Shown here piece after piece: positions 17,355 through 26,365 of a stretch of 64,000 nucleotides of DNA (positions are counted from its first letter, which is position 1; each line of letters opens with the position of its first letter). Below the pieces are notes generated by a model, which saw only the letters and a program-made list of their open reading frames with translations, ran no database searches and was not told where the DNA came from. The position numbers were made by a program, and so were the translations under genes. Where the stretch lies: assembly GCF_900184035.1 (NCBI RefSeq), contig NZ_FXWP01000026.1, positions 91,758 to 155,757 on the forward strand. The letters are read 5' to 3'. This DNA comes from Kosakonia pseudosacchari (GTDB taxonomy: Bacteria; Pseudomonadota; Gammaproteobacteria; Enterobacterales; Enterobacteriaceae).

Positions 17355-18926
17355 ATGAATCATAGCGTGCGTCGCAAGATGCTCAGCGTCGTCGTGCTCA
17401 TCACGGTAGTTCTTCTGCCGCTGATGTTGTCGCTATGGTTTGCGCATATTCGTGCGGTGAAAGAAACGAGTGCCCAGCTTCAATCGTTTGCCCAATTAGC
17501 GCTAAATAAAACGGAGCGCGTTATCCAGCAAGTGGATACGGTTCGCAGCGCGGCGGAAAAATACCGCGGACAAATTTGCGCGCCGGAACATCGAACGGCC
17601 ATGCTCAATATCGTCCGCGGCAGCATGTATGTTTCGGATTTAATTTATGCCCGTGGCGACCACTTTTTATGTTCGAGCGTAATAACGCCCGCGCAATCGT
17701 ATGCTATTTCACCAGCGGATTATAAACGCGCGCCCGATATCGCTATTTATTACTATCGGGATACGCCTTTTTACGCGGGCTACAAGATGGTGTACATGCA
17801 GCGTGGAAATTATGTCGCGGTGATTAATCCGCTCACTTACAGCGATGTGGCATCAGACAATACTGATCTGGCTTACGGTATTTACGACACCGTGACGCAC
17901 CAGTTTTTTTCTGTTAGCCAGAATGCCCGCGTTGATAAGTTAGCTAAGCTGTTACGCACAGATGATTTAACATTCCAGCAGGACCAGCGCTTTTATACCA
18001 TTGCACGTTCGAATAATCGTCCGATCGCGATTATTGTTTCGACATCGAGTGACCACTATTTTCAGGCGCTTTATCACCAGGTCACATTAACGTTGCCGCT
18101 GGGCGTGATTGGTAGCGTTATTTTGCTATTAATATGGTCGCGAACACGGCAGGAGTTTAACTCTCCACGCCGTATGCTCCACCGGGCGTTAACCCGACGC
18201 CAGCTTCGCCTTCATTATCAACCTATTATCGATATCAAAAATGGCACTTGCGTTGGCGCGGAAGCGCTGTTGCGATGGCCGGGGTTTAATGGACCGGTCA
18301 TGAGCCCGGCGGAGTTTATTCCGCTGGCAGAAAAAGAGGGCATGATTGAGCGTATTACCGATTATGTCGTCGACGAATTGTTCAGCGATCTGGGCGATTT
18401 CCTGGCAATGGCGCCGCAACTTTATATCTCGATTAACCTCTCCGCTGCAGATTTCCACTCCTCGCGCCTGATTTCATTGATTGCCAATAAAGCCAAGATG
18501 CATGCGGTGCGTGCCGAGCAGATTAAGATTGAAGTGACCGAGCGCGGGTTTATTGATGTGCCGAAAACCACGCCGGTTATTCAGGCGTTTCGCCAGGCGG
18601 GTTATGAGGTGGCGATTGATGATTTCGGTACCGGTTATTCCAATTTGCACAACCTGTACTCGCTGAACGTCGATATCCTGAAAATTGACAAATCGTTTAT
18701 TGATACCTTGACGACCAACAGCACCAGCCATCTGATTGCTGAACACATCATTGAGATGGCGCAGAGCCTGCGTCTGAAGATTATTGCGGAAGGCGTTGAG
18801 ACCGCGGAGCAGGTCACGTGGCTGTTAAAACGCGGCGTGCAGTTCTGTCAGGGGTGGTACTTTGCAAAGGCGCTGCCGTCACAGGAATTTAAACGCTGGG
18901 TACAGCAGCCGCCTTCATTAAAGTGA
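17355..18926 (+). CDS. pdeC: CSS-motif EAL phosphodiesterase PdeC
   Basis: The 523-residue protein matches E. coli PdeC (YjcC). It has a membrane helix near the N terminus (VVVLITVVLLPLMLSLWFA), a periplasmic CSS domain with FLCSS, a second helix near residue 260 (LPLGVIGSVILLLIWS) and a cytosolic EAL domain. EAL residues are intact: GAEALLRW, ISINLSA, EVTERGF, IDDFGTGYSN, DILKIDKSF and AEGVET. It hydrolyses cyclic di-GMP; in E. coli redox and DsbA/B control the periplasmic cysteine pair. It converges on soxS with only seven bases between stops. Orthologue assignment is supported by both sequence and location. Confidence 0.93.
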   Translation: MNHSVRRKMLSVVVLITVVLLPLMLSLWFAHIRAVKETSAQLQSFAQLALNKTERVIQQVDTVRSAAEKYRGQICAPEHRTAMLNIVRGSMYVSDLIYARGDHFLCSSVITPAQSYAISPADYKRAPDIAIYYYRDTPFYAGYKMVYMQRGNYVAVINPLTYSDVASDNTDLAYGIYDTVTHQFFSVSQNARVDKLAKLLRTDDLTFQQDQRFYTIARSNNRPIAIIVSTSSDHYFQALYHQVTLTLPLGVIGSVILLLIWSRTRQEFNSPRRMLHRALTRRQLRLHYQPIIDIKNGTCVGAEALLRWPGFNGPVMSPAEFIPLAEKEGMIERITDYVVDELFSDLGDFLAMAPQLYISINLSAADFHSSRLISLIANKAKMHAVRAEQIKIEVTERGFIDVPKTTPVIQAFRQAGYEVAIDDFGTGYSNLHNLYSLNVDILKIDKSFIDTLTTNSTSHLIAEHIIEMAQSLRLKIIAEGVETAEQVTWLLKRGVQFCQGWYFAKALPSQEFKRWVQQPPSLK

Positions 18927-18933
18927 AAGGGCA

Positions 18934-19257
18934 TCACGCCTGGTGCCGGTAATCGCTGGGGGTGCGATCAAACTCCCTGCGAAAGACGCGTGAAAACGTC
19001 TGCTGCGAGACATATCCCAAATCCATCGCGATATCAAAAATAGGTCGCTGCGTGGTTCGCAGCGCTTCCGCTGCCAGCAGTAAACGGCGCTGGCGAATGT
19101 AGTCACCCAGCGTTTGATGCATCACGGTGCGGAACATCCTCTGTAGATACCACTTCGAATAACCTGACTTTCTGGCGACTACATCAATGTTCATTGGTTG
19201 GTCGATATGTTCATCAATCCATTCAATAAGTGTCTGAATAATTTGCTGATGGGACAT
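18934..19257 (-). CDS. soxS: Superoxide-response activator SoxS
   Basis: The 107-residue AraC-type protein is nearly identical to SoxS: SHQQIIQTLIEWIDEHID, GYSKWYLQRMFRTV, GYVSQQTFSRVFRREF. It consists only of the two helix-turn-helix DNA-binding units. SoxS activates the superoxide and redox-drug regulon (sodA, zwf, micF, acrAB and others). It is divergent from soxR, and its promoter carries the SoxR operator in an overlong spacer, the standard arrangement for redox control. Confidence 0.97.
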   Translation of the reverse strand: MSHQQIIQTLIEWIDEHIDQPMNIDVVARKSGYSKWYLQRMFRTVMHQTLGDYIRQRRLLLAAEALRTTQRPIFDIAMDLGYVSQQTFSRVFRREFDRTPSDYRHQA

Positions 19258-19308
19258 ATGGCTTCCTCATTTCCCGATTCGTCGTTTTGTCTGGAAGCGA
19301 GTATAATT

Positions 19309-19326
19309 CCTCAAGTTAACTTGAGG
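19309..19326. promoter_or_regulatory. SoxR operator in the soxS promoter
   Basis: CCTCAAGTTAACTTGAGG is a perfect 18-base palindrome. On the minus strand it sits between a TTTACC -35 and a TATACT -10 separated by 19 bases, the long spacer that oxidised SoxR corrects by distorting the DNA. Confidence 0.95.
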
Positions 19327-19338
19327 TAAAGAGGTTTT

Positions 19339-19797
19339 ATGGAAAAGAAAACACCACGTATTAAAGCCTTACTCAGCCCCGGTGAAGTGGCGAAGCGCAG
19401 CGGGGTTGCCGTCTCCGCGCTGCACTTTTATGAGAGTAAAGGCTTAATCAAAAGTACCCGTAACACCGGCAATCAACGGCGCTATACGCGTGATGTGCTG
19501 CGCTATGTGGCGATCATCAAGATTGCTCAGCGCATTGGTATTCCGCTGGCGACCATCGGCGACGCGTTTGGTGTGCTGCCGGAAGGGCATACGCTAAGCA
19601 AGAAAGAGTGGAAACAGCTGTCGTCACAGTGGCGCGAAGAACTGGACCGGCGTATCCATACGCTGGTGGCTCTGCGTGATGAACTGGATGGCTGTATCGG
19701 TTGTGGCTGCCTGTCACGCAGCGATTGTCCACTGCGTAACCCCGGCGATCAGCTTGGGCAGCAGGGCACCGGCGCGCGCTTGCTGGAAGACGATTGA
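19339..19797 (+). CDS. soxR: Redox-sensing MerR-family regulator SoxR
   Basis: The 152-residue protein has the MerR helix-turn-helix ([24 protein letters not shown]), a dimerisation helix and the [2Fe-2S] cluster cysteines in [12 protein letters not shown]. Oxidation of the cluster by superoxide, nitric oxide or redox-cycling drugs switches on soxS. All four cluster cysteines are present. AAAGAGG precedes the start. The small RNA SraL lies just downstream on the other strand. Confidence 0.97.
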   Translation: MEKKTPRIKALLSPGEVAKRSGVAVSALHFYESKGLIKSTRNTGNQRRYTRDVLRYVAIIKIAQRIGIPLATIGDAFGVLPEGHTLSKKEWKQLSSQWREELDRRIHTLVALRDELDGCIGCGCLSRSDCPLRNPGDQLGQQGTGARLLEDD

Positions 19798-19802
19798 AAC
19801 GT

Positions 19803-19941
19803 ACAAAAAACTAAAGCGCCCGTTGGGGCGCTTTAGTCGTTTTCCGGTCTTTGTCTTTCTCTCTATCCCGCTCGGTTACGGGAGGGTTTCCCCCGACATC
19901 GGCACCCCTGCGTATGTTACAGGTTCCGGGTTGTACCGACA
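19803..19941 (-). ncRNA. sraL: Small RNA SraL (RyjA)
   Basis: On the minus strand next to soxR lies a structured, ORF-free stretch of about 140 bases. It ends in a strong terminator (CTAAAGCGCCC, TTGG loop, GGGCGCTTTAG-type stem, then TTTTTT). Upstream at 19946-19952 the minus strand reads CTACACT, the sigma-S-type -10 element, correctly placed for a start near 19940. Location, orientation, length and the sequence as I recall it agree with SraL/RyjA, a sigma-S-dependent RNA that represses tig and rho in Salmonella. The end coordinates are approximate. The terminator may also serve soxR. Confidence 0.8.
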
Positions 19942-20064
19942 CTTTTAGTGTAGGCCACCGCCGCATAATTGCTACTTTTTTGAGCAATTATTTTTGTCTT
20001 TTTTTTCACCGCTGTAAGTAGGGGTTTTCTATAGTTAATGTGTCTGAATTTTCTGGAGAAAAAC

Positions 20065-20733
20065 ATGCTTACGGTGCATCACCTTAATCAGTCGCGCTCC
20101 CAGCGCGTACTCTGGGCGTTAGAAGAACTGGGCGTGCCGTATCAAATTGTCCGTTACCAGCGGGAAAAATCGATGCTGGCGCCGGAATCCCTGAAAAAAG
20201 TGCACCCGCTCGGCAAGTCACCCGTCGTGGAGGATGAAGGACTGATCCTCGCCGAATCCGGAGCGATCCTCGAATATTTGCAGGAAACGTACGACCCTGA
20301 GCAGCGCTTTAAACCGCAGGAGACCAAACAGAAGCGGGATTACCGCTTCTGGCTGCACTATGCCGAAGGCTCGCTCATGCCCGTGCTACTCATGAAACTG
20401 GTGATGAACAGCCTGGGTAAACCCCCGGTGCCGTTCGGGATACGCAGTGTCGGCAAACTCCTCGCGAAGGGTGTCGATAAAGCGTTCCTGAAACAGCAAA
20501 TTGAAAACCATGCGCGCTTTATCGAAGGCGAACTGGCGCAGAAAAGCTGGTTTGCCGGGAACCAATTGAGCATGGCCGATATTCAGATGAGTTTCCCGGT
20601 GTTCGCGTTGCTGGCTCGCGGCGGCGTGGAGAATTTACCCAACTTACGCGCGTGGAAAAAACGGGTAGAGATGCGCCCGGCCTGGCAACGGGCCATTGTG
20701 CAGGGCGGGCCATTTGATCTGCCAGGCAGCTAA
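20065..20733 (+). CDS. Glutathione S-transferase family protein
   Basis: The 222-residue protein has a thioredoxin-like N domain (MLTVHHLNQSRSQRVLWALEE, with a SRSQR active-site region and HPLGKSPVVED, then ESGAILEYL) and a helical C domain (GNQLSMADIQMSFPV). It probably conjugates glutathione to electrophiles or reduces peroxides in the cytoplasm. I choose the ATG at 20065, preceded by CTGGAGAAAAAC; an upstream ATG in frame lacks family residues. Its place beside soxR/soxS fits an oxidative-stress role but shows no SoxS box that I can be sure of. E. coli K-12 lacks it at this locus. Confidence 0.88.
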   Translation: MLTVHHLNQSRSQRVLWALEELGVPYQIVRYQREKSMLAPESLKKVHPLGKSPVVEDEGLILAESGAILEYLQETYDPEQRFKPQETKQKRDYRFWLHYAEGSLMPVLLMKLVMNSLGKPPVPFGIRSVGKLLAKGVDKAFLKQQIENHARFIEGELAQKSWFAGNQLSMADIQMSFPVFALLARGGVENLPNLRAWKKRVEMRPAWQRAIVQGGPFDLPGS

Positions 20734-21032
20734 AATTGATCGGCAAATGTTGCAAAGTTGCGCATCGACGATAACGTTTGCGCATCCGCCGTCCACTTCT
20801 TCGCCGCTTCGCGCGAAATTTAGCGAAAAGCGGCAAAGTTCAGTTGAAAAGCGCCATATAAACGCTGGATAATCGTTTGCCTTTTTTCGACCAACCGTTG
20901 TATGCGCGGAGTTAAACGTTTGCTTTTTTGTGGCCCCTTGTCACAACGCAGCACAGGGAGATGACGTTTAACCGGCAGTGGACTGTCCACCACGCACACC
21001 AACGCACAATAAAATTCTCAGGGGATGTTTCT

Positions 21033-22382
21033 ATGTCTACGCCTTCTGCGCGTACCGGCGGTTCGCTTGACGCACTGTTTAAAATTTCTGCCCGTGGCAG
21101 CACGGTTCGTCAGGAAATCGTTGCCGGTTTAACCACCTTCCTGGCGATGGTCTATTCGGTCATCGTCGTACCTGGCATGCTGGGTAAAGCCGGGTTTCCA
21201 CCTGCGGCGGTGTTTGTCGCCACCTGCCTGGTGGCCGGTGTCGGTTCTATCGTGATGGGCCTGTGGGCGAATCTGCCGCTGGCTATCGGTTGCGCTATCT
21301 CTCTGACCGCCTTTACCGCGTTCAGCCTGGTGCTGGGCCAACACATCAGCGTGCCGGTCGCGCTTGGCGCGGTGTTCCTGATGGGTGTGCTGTTCACGGT
21401 TATCTCTGCCACCGGCATCCGTAGCTGGATCCTGCGCAACCTGCCGCAGGGCGTTGCGCACGGCACCGGTATCGGTATTGGTCTGTTTCTGCTGCTGATC
21501 GCCGCGAACGGCGTGGGTCTGGTTATCAAGAATCCGCTGGACGGCCTGCCGGTTACGCTTGGACACTTTGCCAGCTTCCCGGTGATCATGTCGCTGATTG
21601 GTCTGGCGGTGATTATCGGCCTGGAAAAACTGAAAGTGCCGGGTGGCATTCTGCTGACCATTATCGGCGTGTCGATTGTCGGTCTGATTTTCGACCCGAG
21701 CGTACACTTTTCTGGCATTTTCGCCATGCCGTCGCTGAGCGATGACAAAGGCAACTCGCTGATCGGCAGCCTGGATATCGTTGGCGCGCTGAACCCGGTC
21801 GTGCTGCCAAGCGTGCTGGCGCTGGTGATGACGGCGGTGTTTGACGCTACTGGCACTATCCGTGCGGTCGCGGGCCAGGCAAACTTGCTGGGCAAAGATG
21901 GCCAGATTATCGATGGCGGCAAAGCGCTGACCACCGACTCCCTGAGCAGCGTTTTCTCCGGTTTAGTTGGCGCGGCGCCAGCGGCGGTCTATATCGAGTC
22001 TGCGGCAGGTACGGCTGCAGGCGGTAAAACCGGCCTGACGGCGATCACCGTGGGCGTGCTGTTCCTGCTGATCCTGTTCCTCTCTCCGCTCTCTTACCTG
22101 GTTCCGGCTTACGCAACGGCACCGGCGCTGATGTACGTTGGCCTGTTGATGCTGAGCAACGTGGCGAAAATCGATTTTGCCGACTTTGTCGACGCGATGG
22201 CAGGCCTGATTACTGCCGTGTTTATCGTGCTGACCTGCAACATCGTAACCGGCATCATGATCGGTTTTGCGTCGCTGGTGATTGGCCGCGTGGTGTCCGG
22301 TGAGTGGCGCAAGCTGAACATCGGCACCGTGGTGATTGCCATCGCGCTGGTGGCTTTCTATGCGGGCGGCTGGGCAATCTGA
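21033..22382 (+). CDS. ghxP: Guanine/hypoxanthine permease GhxP
   Basis: The 449-residue protein matches E. coli YjcD/GhxP almost residue for residue from [14 protein letters not shown], which fixes the start at 21033 rather than at an earlier in-frame ATG. It is a nucleobase-cation symporter of the AzgA-like NCS2 branch, with 12 or more membrane helices and family motifs such as [16 protein letters not shown] and [15 protein letters not shown]. It takes up guanine and hypoxanthine. A terminator follows 53 bases after the stop. Confidence 0.96.
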   Translation: MSTPSARTGGSLDALFKISARGSTVRQEIVAGLTTFLAMVYSVIVVPGMLGKAGFPPAAVFVATCLVAGVGSIVMGLWANLPLAIGCAISLTAFTAFSLVLGQHISVPVALGAVFLMGVLFTVISATGIRSWILRNLPQGVAHGTGIGIGLFLLLIAANGVGLVIKNPLDGLPVTLGHFASFPVIMSLIGLAVIIGLEKLKVPGGILLTIIGVSIVGLIFDPSVHFSGIFAMPSLSDDKGNSLIGSLDIVGALNPVVLPSVLALVMTAVFDATGTIRAVAGQANLLGKDGQIIDGGKALTTDSLSSVFSGLVGAAPAAVYIESAAGTAAGGKTGLTAITVGVLFLLILFLSPLSYLVPAYATAPALMYVGLLMLSNVAKIDFADFVDAMAGLITAVFIVLTCNIVTGIMIGFASLVIGRVVSGEWRKLNIGTVVIAIALVAFYAGGWAI

Positions 22383-22435
22383 CATCGCGTTTCCTCTTCC
22401 TGTGGGCAGAGGACGTTGAGCGTAAACCTTTACAC

Positions 22436-22464
22436 AATGGGCGACTTCGGTTGCCCATTTTTTT
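22436..22464 (+). terminator. Terminator of ghxP
   Basis: AATGGGC and GCCCATT pair around an eleven-base segment containing CTTCGG, followed by a T run. Confidence 0.88.
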
Positions 22465-22554
22465 GCCCACAGCCCGGTTTCTTTGCGTTAAGCTGAAGGC
22501 TCTGGCATCAAGGTCTGAGGCCTTTTATAACAACACATCGCAAACAGGGAACGC

Positions 22555-24201
22555 ATGGAAATATTTTTTACCATTCTCATCATGACCCTTGTCGTCTCGC
22601 TTTCTGGCGTCGTGACTCGTGTTCTTCCATTTCAAATCCCGCTTCCGCTGATGCAGATCGCCATCGGCGCTCTGCTGGCCTTTCCCACCTTTGGCCTGCA
22701 TGTGGAATTCGACCCGGAACTGTTCCTGGTTTTGTTTATTCCGCCGCTGCTGTTCGCCGATGGCTGGAAAACGCCCACGCGTGAGTTCCTCGAACATGGC
22801 CGCGAAATCTTTGGCCTGGCGCTGGCGCTGGTGGTGGTCACCGTGGTCGGGATCGGCTTCTTAATTTACTGGATGGTGCCTGGCATTCCGCTGGTGCCCG
22901 CCTTTGCGCTGGCGGCGGTGCTGTCGCCAACCGATGCAGTCGCGCTTTCCGGCATTGTCGGGGAAGGGCGCATTCCGAAGAAAATCATGGGCATTTTGCA
23001 GGGCGAGGCGCTGATGAATGACGCTTCGGGCCTGGTGTCGCTGAAATTCGCCGTGGCGGTCGTGATGGGCACCATGGTGTTTACCGTGGGCGGCGCGACG
23101 TTTGAATTTTTCAAAGTAGCGATTGGTGGTTTGCTCGCCGGGTTTGTGGTGAGCTGGCTGTATGGCCGCTCGCTGCGTTTTCTCAGCCGCTGGGGCGGCG
23201 ATGAACCGGCAACGCAAATCGTATTGCTGTTTCTGCTGCCGTTTGCTTCCTATTTGATTGCGGAACATATCGGTTTTTCCGGCATCCTCGCGGCGGTCGC
23301 GGCAGGGATGACCATTACCCGTTCCGGCGTGATGCGCACCGCGCCGCTGGCGATGCGTCTGCGCGCCAACAGCACCTGGGCGATGCTGGAGTTCGTCTTT
23401 AACGGCATGGTGTTCTTGCTGTTAGGCTTGCAGTTGCCGGGCATTCTGGAGTCTTCGCTGGTGGCGGCAGAAGCCGATCCGAACGTCGAAACCTGGATGC
23501 TCTTTACCGATATTGTGCTGATTTACGCCGCGCTGATGCTGGTGCGCTTTGGCTGGCTGTGGACGATGAAGAGATTCAGCCAGCGTTTCCTGGTGAAAAA
23601 ACCGATGGAGTTCGCCTCGTGGAGCGACCGCGAGTTGCTGATCGCCACCTTTGCCGGGGTGCGCGGGGCGATAACGCTTGCCGGTGTGCTCTCCATTCCA
23701 CTGTTGTTGCCGAGCGGCGATGTCTTTCCGGCGCGTTACGAGCTGGTCTTTCTCGCCGCCGGGGTGATTCTGTTCTCGCTGTTTGTTGGCGTTATCGCAC
23801 TGCCTGCGCTGTTGCAGCATGTTGAAGTGCGCGACCACGCGCAGCAGTACAAAGAGGAGCGGATGGCGCGCGCGGCAACGGCGGATGTGGCGATTGTCGC
23901 GATTCAGAAGATGGAAGAGCGGCTGGCGGCAGACACCGAAGAGAACATCGATAACCAGTTACTTACGGAAGTGAGTTCGCGGGTAATTGGTAACCTGCGC
24001 CGTCGTGCCGACGGACGCAATAACGTTGAGAGTTCTCTCCAGGAGGAGAATCTGGAGCGTCGTTTCCGCCTGGCGGCGCTGCGCTCAGAGCGAGCCGAGC
24101 TTTACCACCTGCGCGCCACCCGGCAGATCAGCAACGAGACGCTGCAAAAACTGCTGCACGATCTCGACCTGCTGGAAGCGCTGCTGTTAGAGAATAAGTA
24201 A
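22555..24201 (+). CDS. yjcE: Sodium/proton antiporter YjcE (CPA1 family)
   Basis: The 548-residue membrane protein has about 12 helices in residues 1-420 and a cytosolic tail of about 130 residues rich in charged residues. Family features include LSPTDAVALSGIVGEGRIP and GEALMNDASGLVSLKFAVA (ion-binding Asp residues) and RGAITLAGVLSIPLLLP. Its position after ghxP matches E. coli yjcE. It is predicted to exchange Na+ or another cation for protons across the inner membrane. A hairpin follows it, shared with the convergent LysR gene. Confidence 0.93.
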   Translation: MEIFFTILIMTLVVSLSGVVTRVLPFQIPLPLMQIAIGALLAFPTFGLHVEFDPELFLVLFIPPLLFADGWKTPTREFLEHGREIFGLALALVVVTVVGIGFLIYWMVPGIPLVPAFALAAVLSPTDAVALSGIVGEGRIPKKIMGILQGEALMNDASGLVSLKFAVAVVMGTMVFTVGGATFEFFKVAIGGLLAGFVVSWLYGRSLRFLSRWGGDEPATQIVLLFLLPFASYLIAEHIGFSGILAAVAAGMTITRSGVMRTAPLAMRLRANSTWAMLEFVFNGMVFLLLGLQLPGILESSLVAAEADPNVETWMLFTDIVLIYAALMLVRFGWLWTMKRFSQRFLVKKPMEFASWSDRELLIATFAGVRGAITLAGVLSIPLLLPSGDVFPARYELVFLAAGVILFSLFVGVIALPALLQHVEVRDHAQQYKEERMARAATADVAIVAIQKMEERLAADTEENIDNQLLTEVSSRVIGNLRRRADGRNNVESSLQEENLERRFRLAALRSERAELYHLRATRQISNETLQKLLHDLDLLEALLLENK

Positions 24202-24207
24202 ACCCTC

Positions 24208-24236
24208 GCCGGGCAGCCATTGATGCGCTGCCCGGC
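24208..24236. terminator. Hairpin between convergent yjcE and LysR genes
   Basis: GCCGGGCAGC and GCTGCCCGGC pair perfectly around nine bases. There is no T run on either side, but it sits exactly between two convergent stops. Confidence 0.55.
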
Positions 24237-24248
24237 CAGTTAACCCCG

Positions 24249-25142
24249 CTACTCGCTTTTCTTATCCAGCCAGAACCCTTCACAACACTGCAGCCACGCC
24301 TGCGCACTGCGTGAAAGGTAAACGCCGTCGCGCCAAATCATGCCTAACTCCCAGCGCAAGTCGCTCTGGAGCGGGATCCAGCGCAAGTTCTGCTTATCCA
24401 GCCGCTGGCAGACCGGCTCCGGCAGAATGGCAATGCCCACGCCCGCTTGCACCATGGCGGCGAGAAAATCCCACTGACCGCTGCGTACGGCGATACGCGG
24501 CTTCACGCCATGCTGTTGAAACAGCAGCATGAGCTGGCGGCTTAAGGCGAAATCTTCGTTGTAGATCAGCAGCGGATGTTCAGCGAGCTCCTCTGGCGTG
24601 ACCACTTCACGTTCAAGCCAACTGCCGGAACGCGGCACCAGCACGCACATTGCATGGCTAAACAGCGGCAGGGTAGCCAGGCCACTCTCTTCCTCGACCG
24701 GCAGCGCCGTCATCGCCACATCCAGCTCACCGTTGCTCACGGCTTGCTGTACGGTCAGGCCGCCAAACTCGGCAATTTTCAGTTCCACACCGGGGTAGCG
24801 CTGGCTGAACAAGTTGATCGGCCCGGCCATCAACATGCCGACCATCGGTGGAATGCCGAGGCGCAAAACACCTTTGTTCAGGTGGTTGATGTCGCCAAGT
24901 TCGGTTTCTAACTGGCGAAACTCCGCGAGGATGGCGAGGCCGCGCTCATACACCACGCGGCCGGTATCGGTGAGTAAGAGTTTGCGCCCGTCACGGATAA
25001 GCAGGGTGCAGTTCAGCTCATCTTCGAGGTTTTTCAGCATCTTGCTGATGGTCGGTTGCGTCACAAACAGGCGCTCCGCCGCGCGGGTGAAACTTTGCTG
25101 GCGTACCACCTCCACAAAATAGCGCAGCGTTCTGATGTCCAT
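24249..25142 (-). CDS. LysR-family regulator of the adjacent cidAB/lrgAB-like pair
   Basis: The 297-residue protein has an N-terminal LysR helix-turn-helix (MDIRTLRYFVEVVRQQSFTRAAERLFVTQPTISKML) and a C-terminal effector-binding domain (LRLGIPPMVG onward). It is divergent from the membrane pair at 25243-26335 across 100 bases, the typical arrangement for a LysR activator and its target. In Gram-positive bacteria CidR, also LysR type, controls cidABC in response to acetate or pyruvate metabolism; a like role here is inference, supported only loosely by the nearby acs module. Confidence 0.88.
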   Translation of the reverse strand: MDIRTLRYFVEVVRQQSFTRAAERLFVTQPTISKMLKNLEDELNCTLLIRDGRKLLLTDTGRVVYERGLAILAEFRQLETELGDINHLNKGVLRLGIPPMVGMLMAGPINLFSQRYPGVELKIAEFGGLTVQQAVSNGELDVAMTALPVEEESGLATLPLFSHAMCVLVPRSGSWLEREVVTPEELAEHPLLIYNEDFALSRQLMLLFQQHGVKPRIAVRSGQWDFLAAMVQAGVGIAILPEPVCQRLDKQNLRWIPLQSDLRWELGMIWRDGVYLSRSAQAWLQCCEGFWLDKKSE

Positions 25143-25242
25143 AATTATTCCTTAGAACTATGTATGCGATGAGTTTAATTCATTTCAGTAGCGCATTGGG
25201 GCTCTCTATACTGGCCGCCTGCTTATTTGATGGAAAATCATT

Positions 25243-25653
25243 ATGGACGTGGCGTTAAGCCGTGTTACGCCTGCCCTTGTGCGTCGTTTACAGGTTCCGG
25301 TACAGGTGGTGCTTTATGCCGGGCTGTTTATCTTTGCGCAATACCTGGTTCAATGGCTGCATCTGCCGCTTCCCGCCAATCTGGTGGGAATGATACTGCT
25401 GTTGGGGTTGATACTTTGTCGGGTGATCCCGCTTAGTTGGGTACGTGCCGGTGCGCATTGGCTGCTGGCGGAAATGCTGCTGTTCTTTGTGCCTGCGGTG
25501 GTCGCCGTGGTTAATTACGCACAACTGTTGATGGTAGAAGGCTGGCGCATTTTTATGGTGATCGGTTTGAGTACGCTTTTGGTGCTCGGTGCCACTGCCT
25601 GGGTGGTGGATAAAGTCTATCGCTTTGAACTCAGCAGGTTGAAAAATGAGTGA
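25243..25653 (+). CDS. CidA/LrgA family holin-like protein
   Basis: The 136-residue protein has four hydrophobic segments and the family pattern LPLPANLVGMILLLGLIL followed by GAHWLLAEMLLFFVPAVVAVVNY. CidA/LrgA proteins are holin-like inner-membrane proteins linked to murein hydrolase activity, and more recently to pyruvate or acetate handling. The gene overlaps the next by 8 bases, giving the usual A-B pair. Homologues in E. coli are yohJ/yohK, encoded elsewhere. Confidence 0.88.
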   Translation: MDVALSRVTPALVRRLQVPVQVVLYAGLFIFAQYLVQWLHLPLPANLVGMILLLGLILCRVIPLSWVRAGAHWLLAEMLLFFVPAVVAVVNYAQLLMVEGWRIFMVIGLSTLLVLGATAWVVDKVYRFELSRLKNE

Positions 25654-26335
25654 TTTCGCCTTGAGCCTGCTGTGCCTGGCGATGACGCTGGTGTGCTATT
25701 TCCTCAATAAACGTCTCTACCGACGTTTTCGAAAATTGCCGCTGATGCCGCTGGTATTCACGCCGCTGCTGTTGGTGCTAATGCTGGTGTTCGGCCATAT
25801 CTCCTGGCAGGACTACATAGGTGAATCCCACTGGCTGATGTGGCTGTTGGGGCCTGCGACCATCGCTTTCGCCGTACCGGTGTATGACAACCTGGCGATT
25901 ATTCGCCGCCACTGGATGTCGCTTTCGGCGGGCGTAATCACCGCTTCGGTGGTGGCGGTGACCAGCTCGGTTTGGCTGGCGCGCCTGTTTACGCTGCCGG
26001 ATGAGATCCAGCGCAGCCTCGCGGTGCGTTCAATCACTACGCCTTTTGCGCTGGCGGCCGCCGGGCCGATTGGTGGCCAGCCGGATCTGGTGGCGCTGTT
26101 TGTAGTGGTCACCGGTGTGTTTGGCATGGCGGTTGGCGATGTGCTGTTTCTGCGCTTATCGATTCGCGAAGGGGTGGCGAAAGGCGCGGGCTTTGGCGCA
26201 GCCTCACACGGCGCGGGCACCGCACGTTCTTATGAGCTCGGTCAGCAGGAGGGCGTGGTCGCAAGCCTGGTGATGATGCTTTCCGGTGTGGTGATGGTGC
26301 TGGCAGCACCCTTGATCGCCCGCGTGATGTTTTAG
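25646..26335 (+). CDS. CidB/LrgB family membrane protein
   Basis: The 229-residue polytopic protein shows family motifs WLLGPATIAFAVPVYDN, SITTPFALAAAGPIGG and GFGAASHGAGTARSYELGQQEG. It is the partner of the CidA/LrgA protein encoded directly upstream. The combined unit forms a membrane complex whose physiological substrate is debated. An inverted repeat begins at the stop codon. Confidence 0.9.
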   Translation: MSDFALSLLCLAMTLVCYFLNKRLYRRFRKLPLMPLVFTPLLLVLMLVFGHISWQDYIGESHWLMWLLGPATIAFAVPVYDNLAIIRRHWMSLSAGVITASVVAVTSSVWLARLFTLPDEIQRSLAVRSITTPFALAAAGPIGGQPDLVALFVVVTGVFGMAVGDVLFLRLSIREGVAKGAGFGAASHGAGTARSYELGQQEGVVASLVMMLSGVVMVLAAPLIARVMF

Positions 26336-26358
26336 CTCCCCGCCGTACAACGGGGAGC
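26335..26358. terminator. Hairpin between convergent lrgB-like and Gfo/Idh genes
   Basis: GCTCCCCG and CGGGGAGC pair around eight bases immediately after the CidB stop. There is no clear T run. Confidence 0.5.
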
Positions 26359-26365
26359 CGGAAGG

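Noticed and set aside
21129..21934. Two long leftward open frames inside ghxP
   Set aside because: They are shadows of the high-GC codon pattern of ghxP, which matches its E. coli orthologue throughout.
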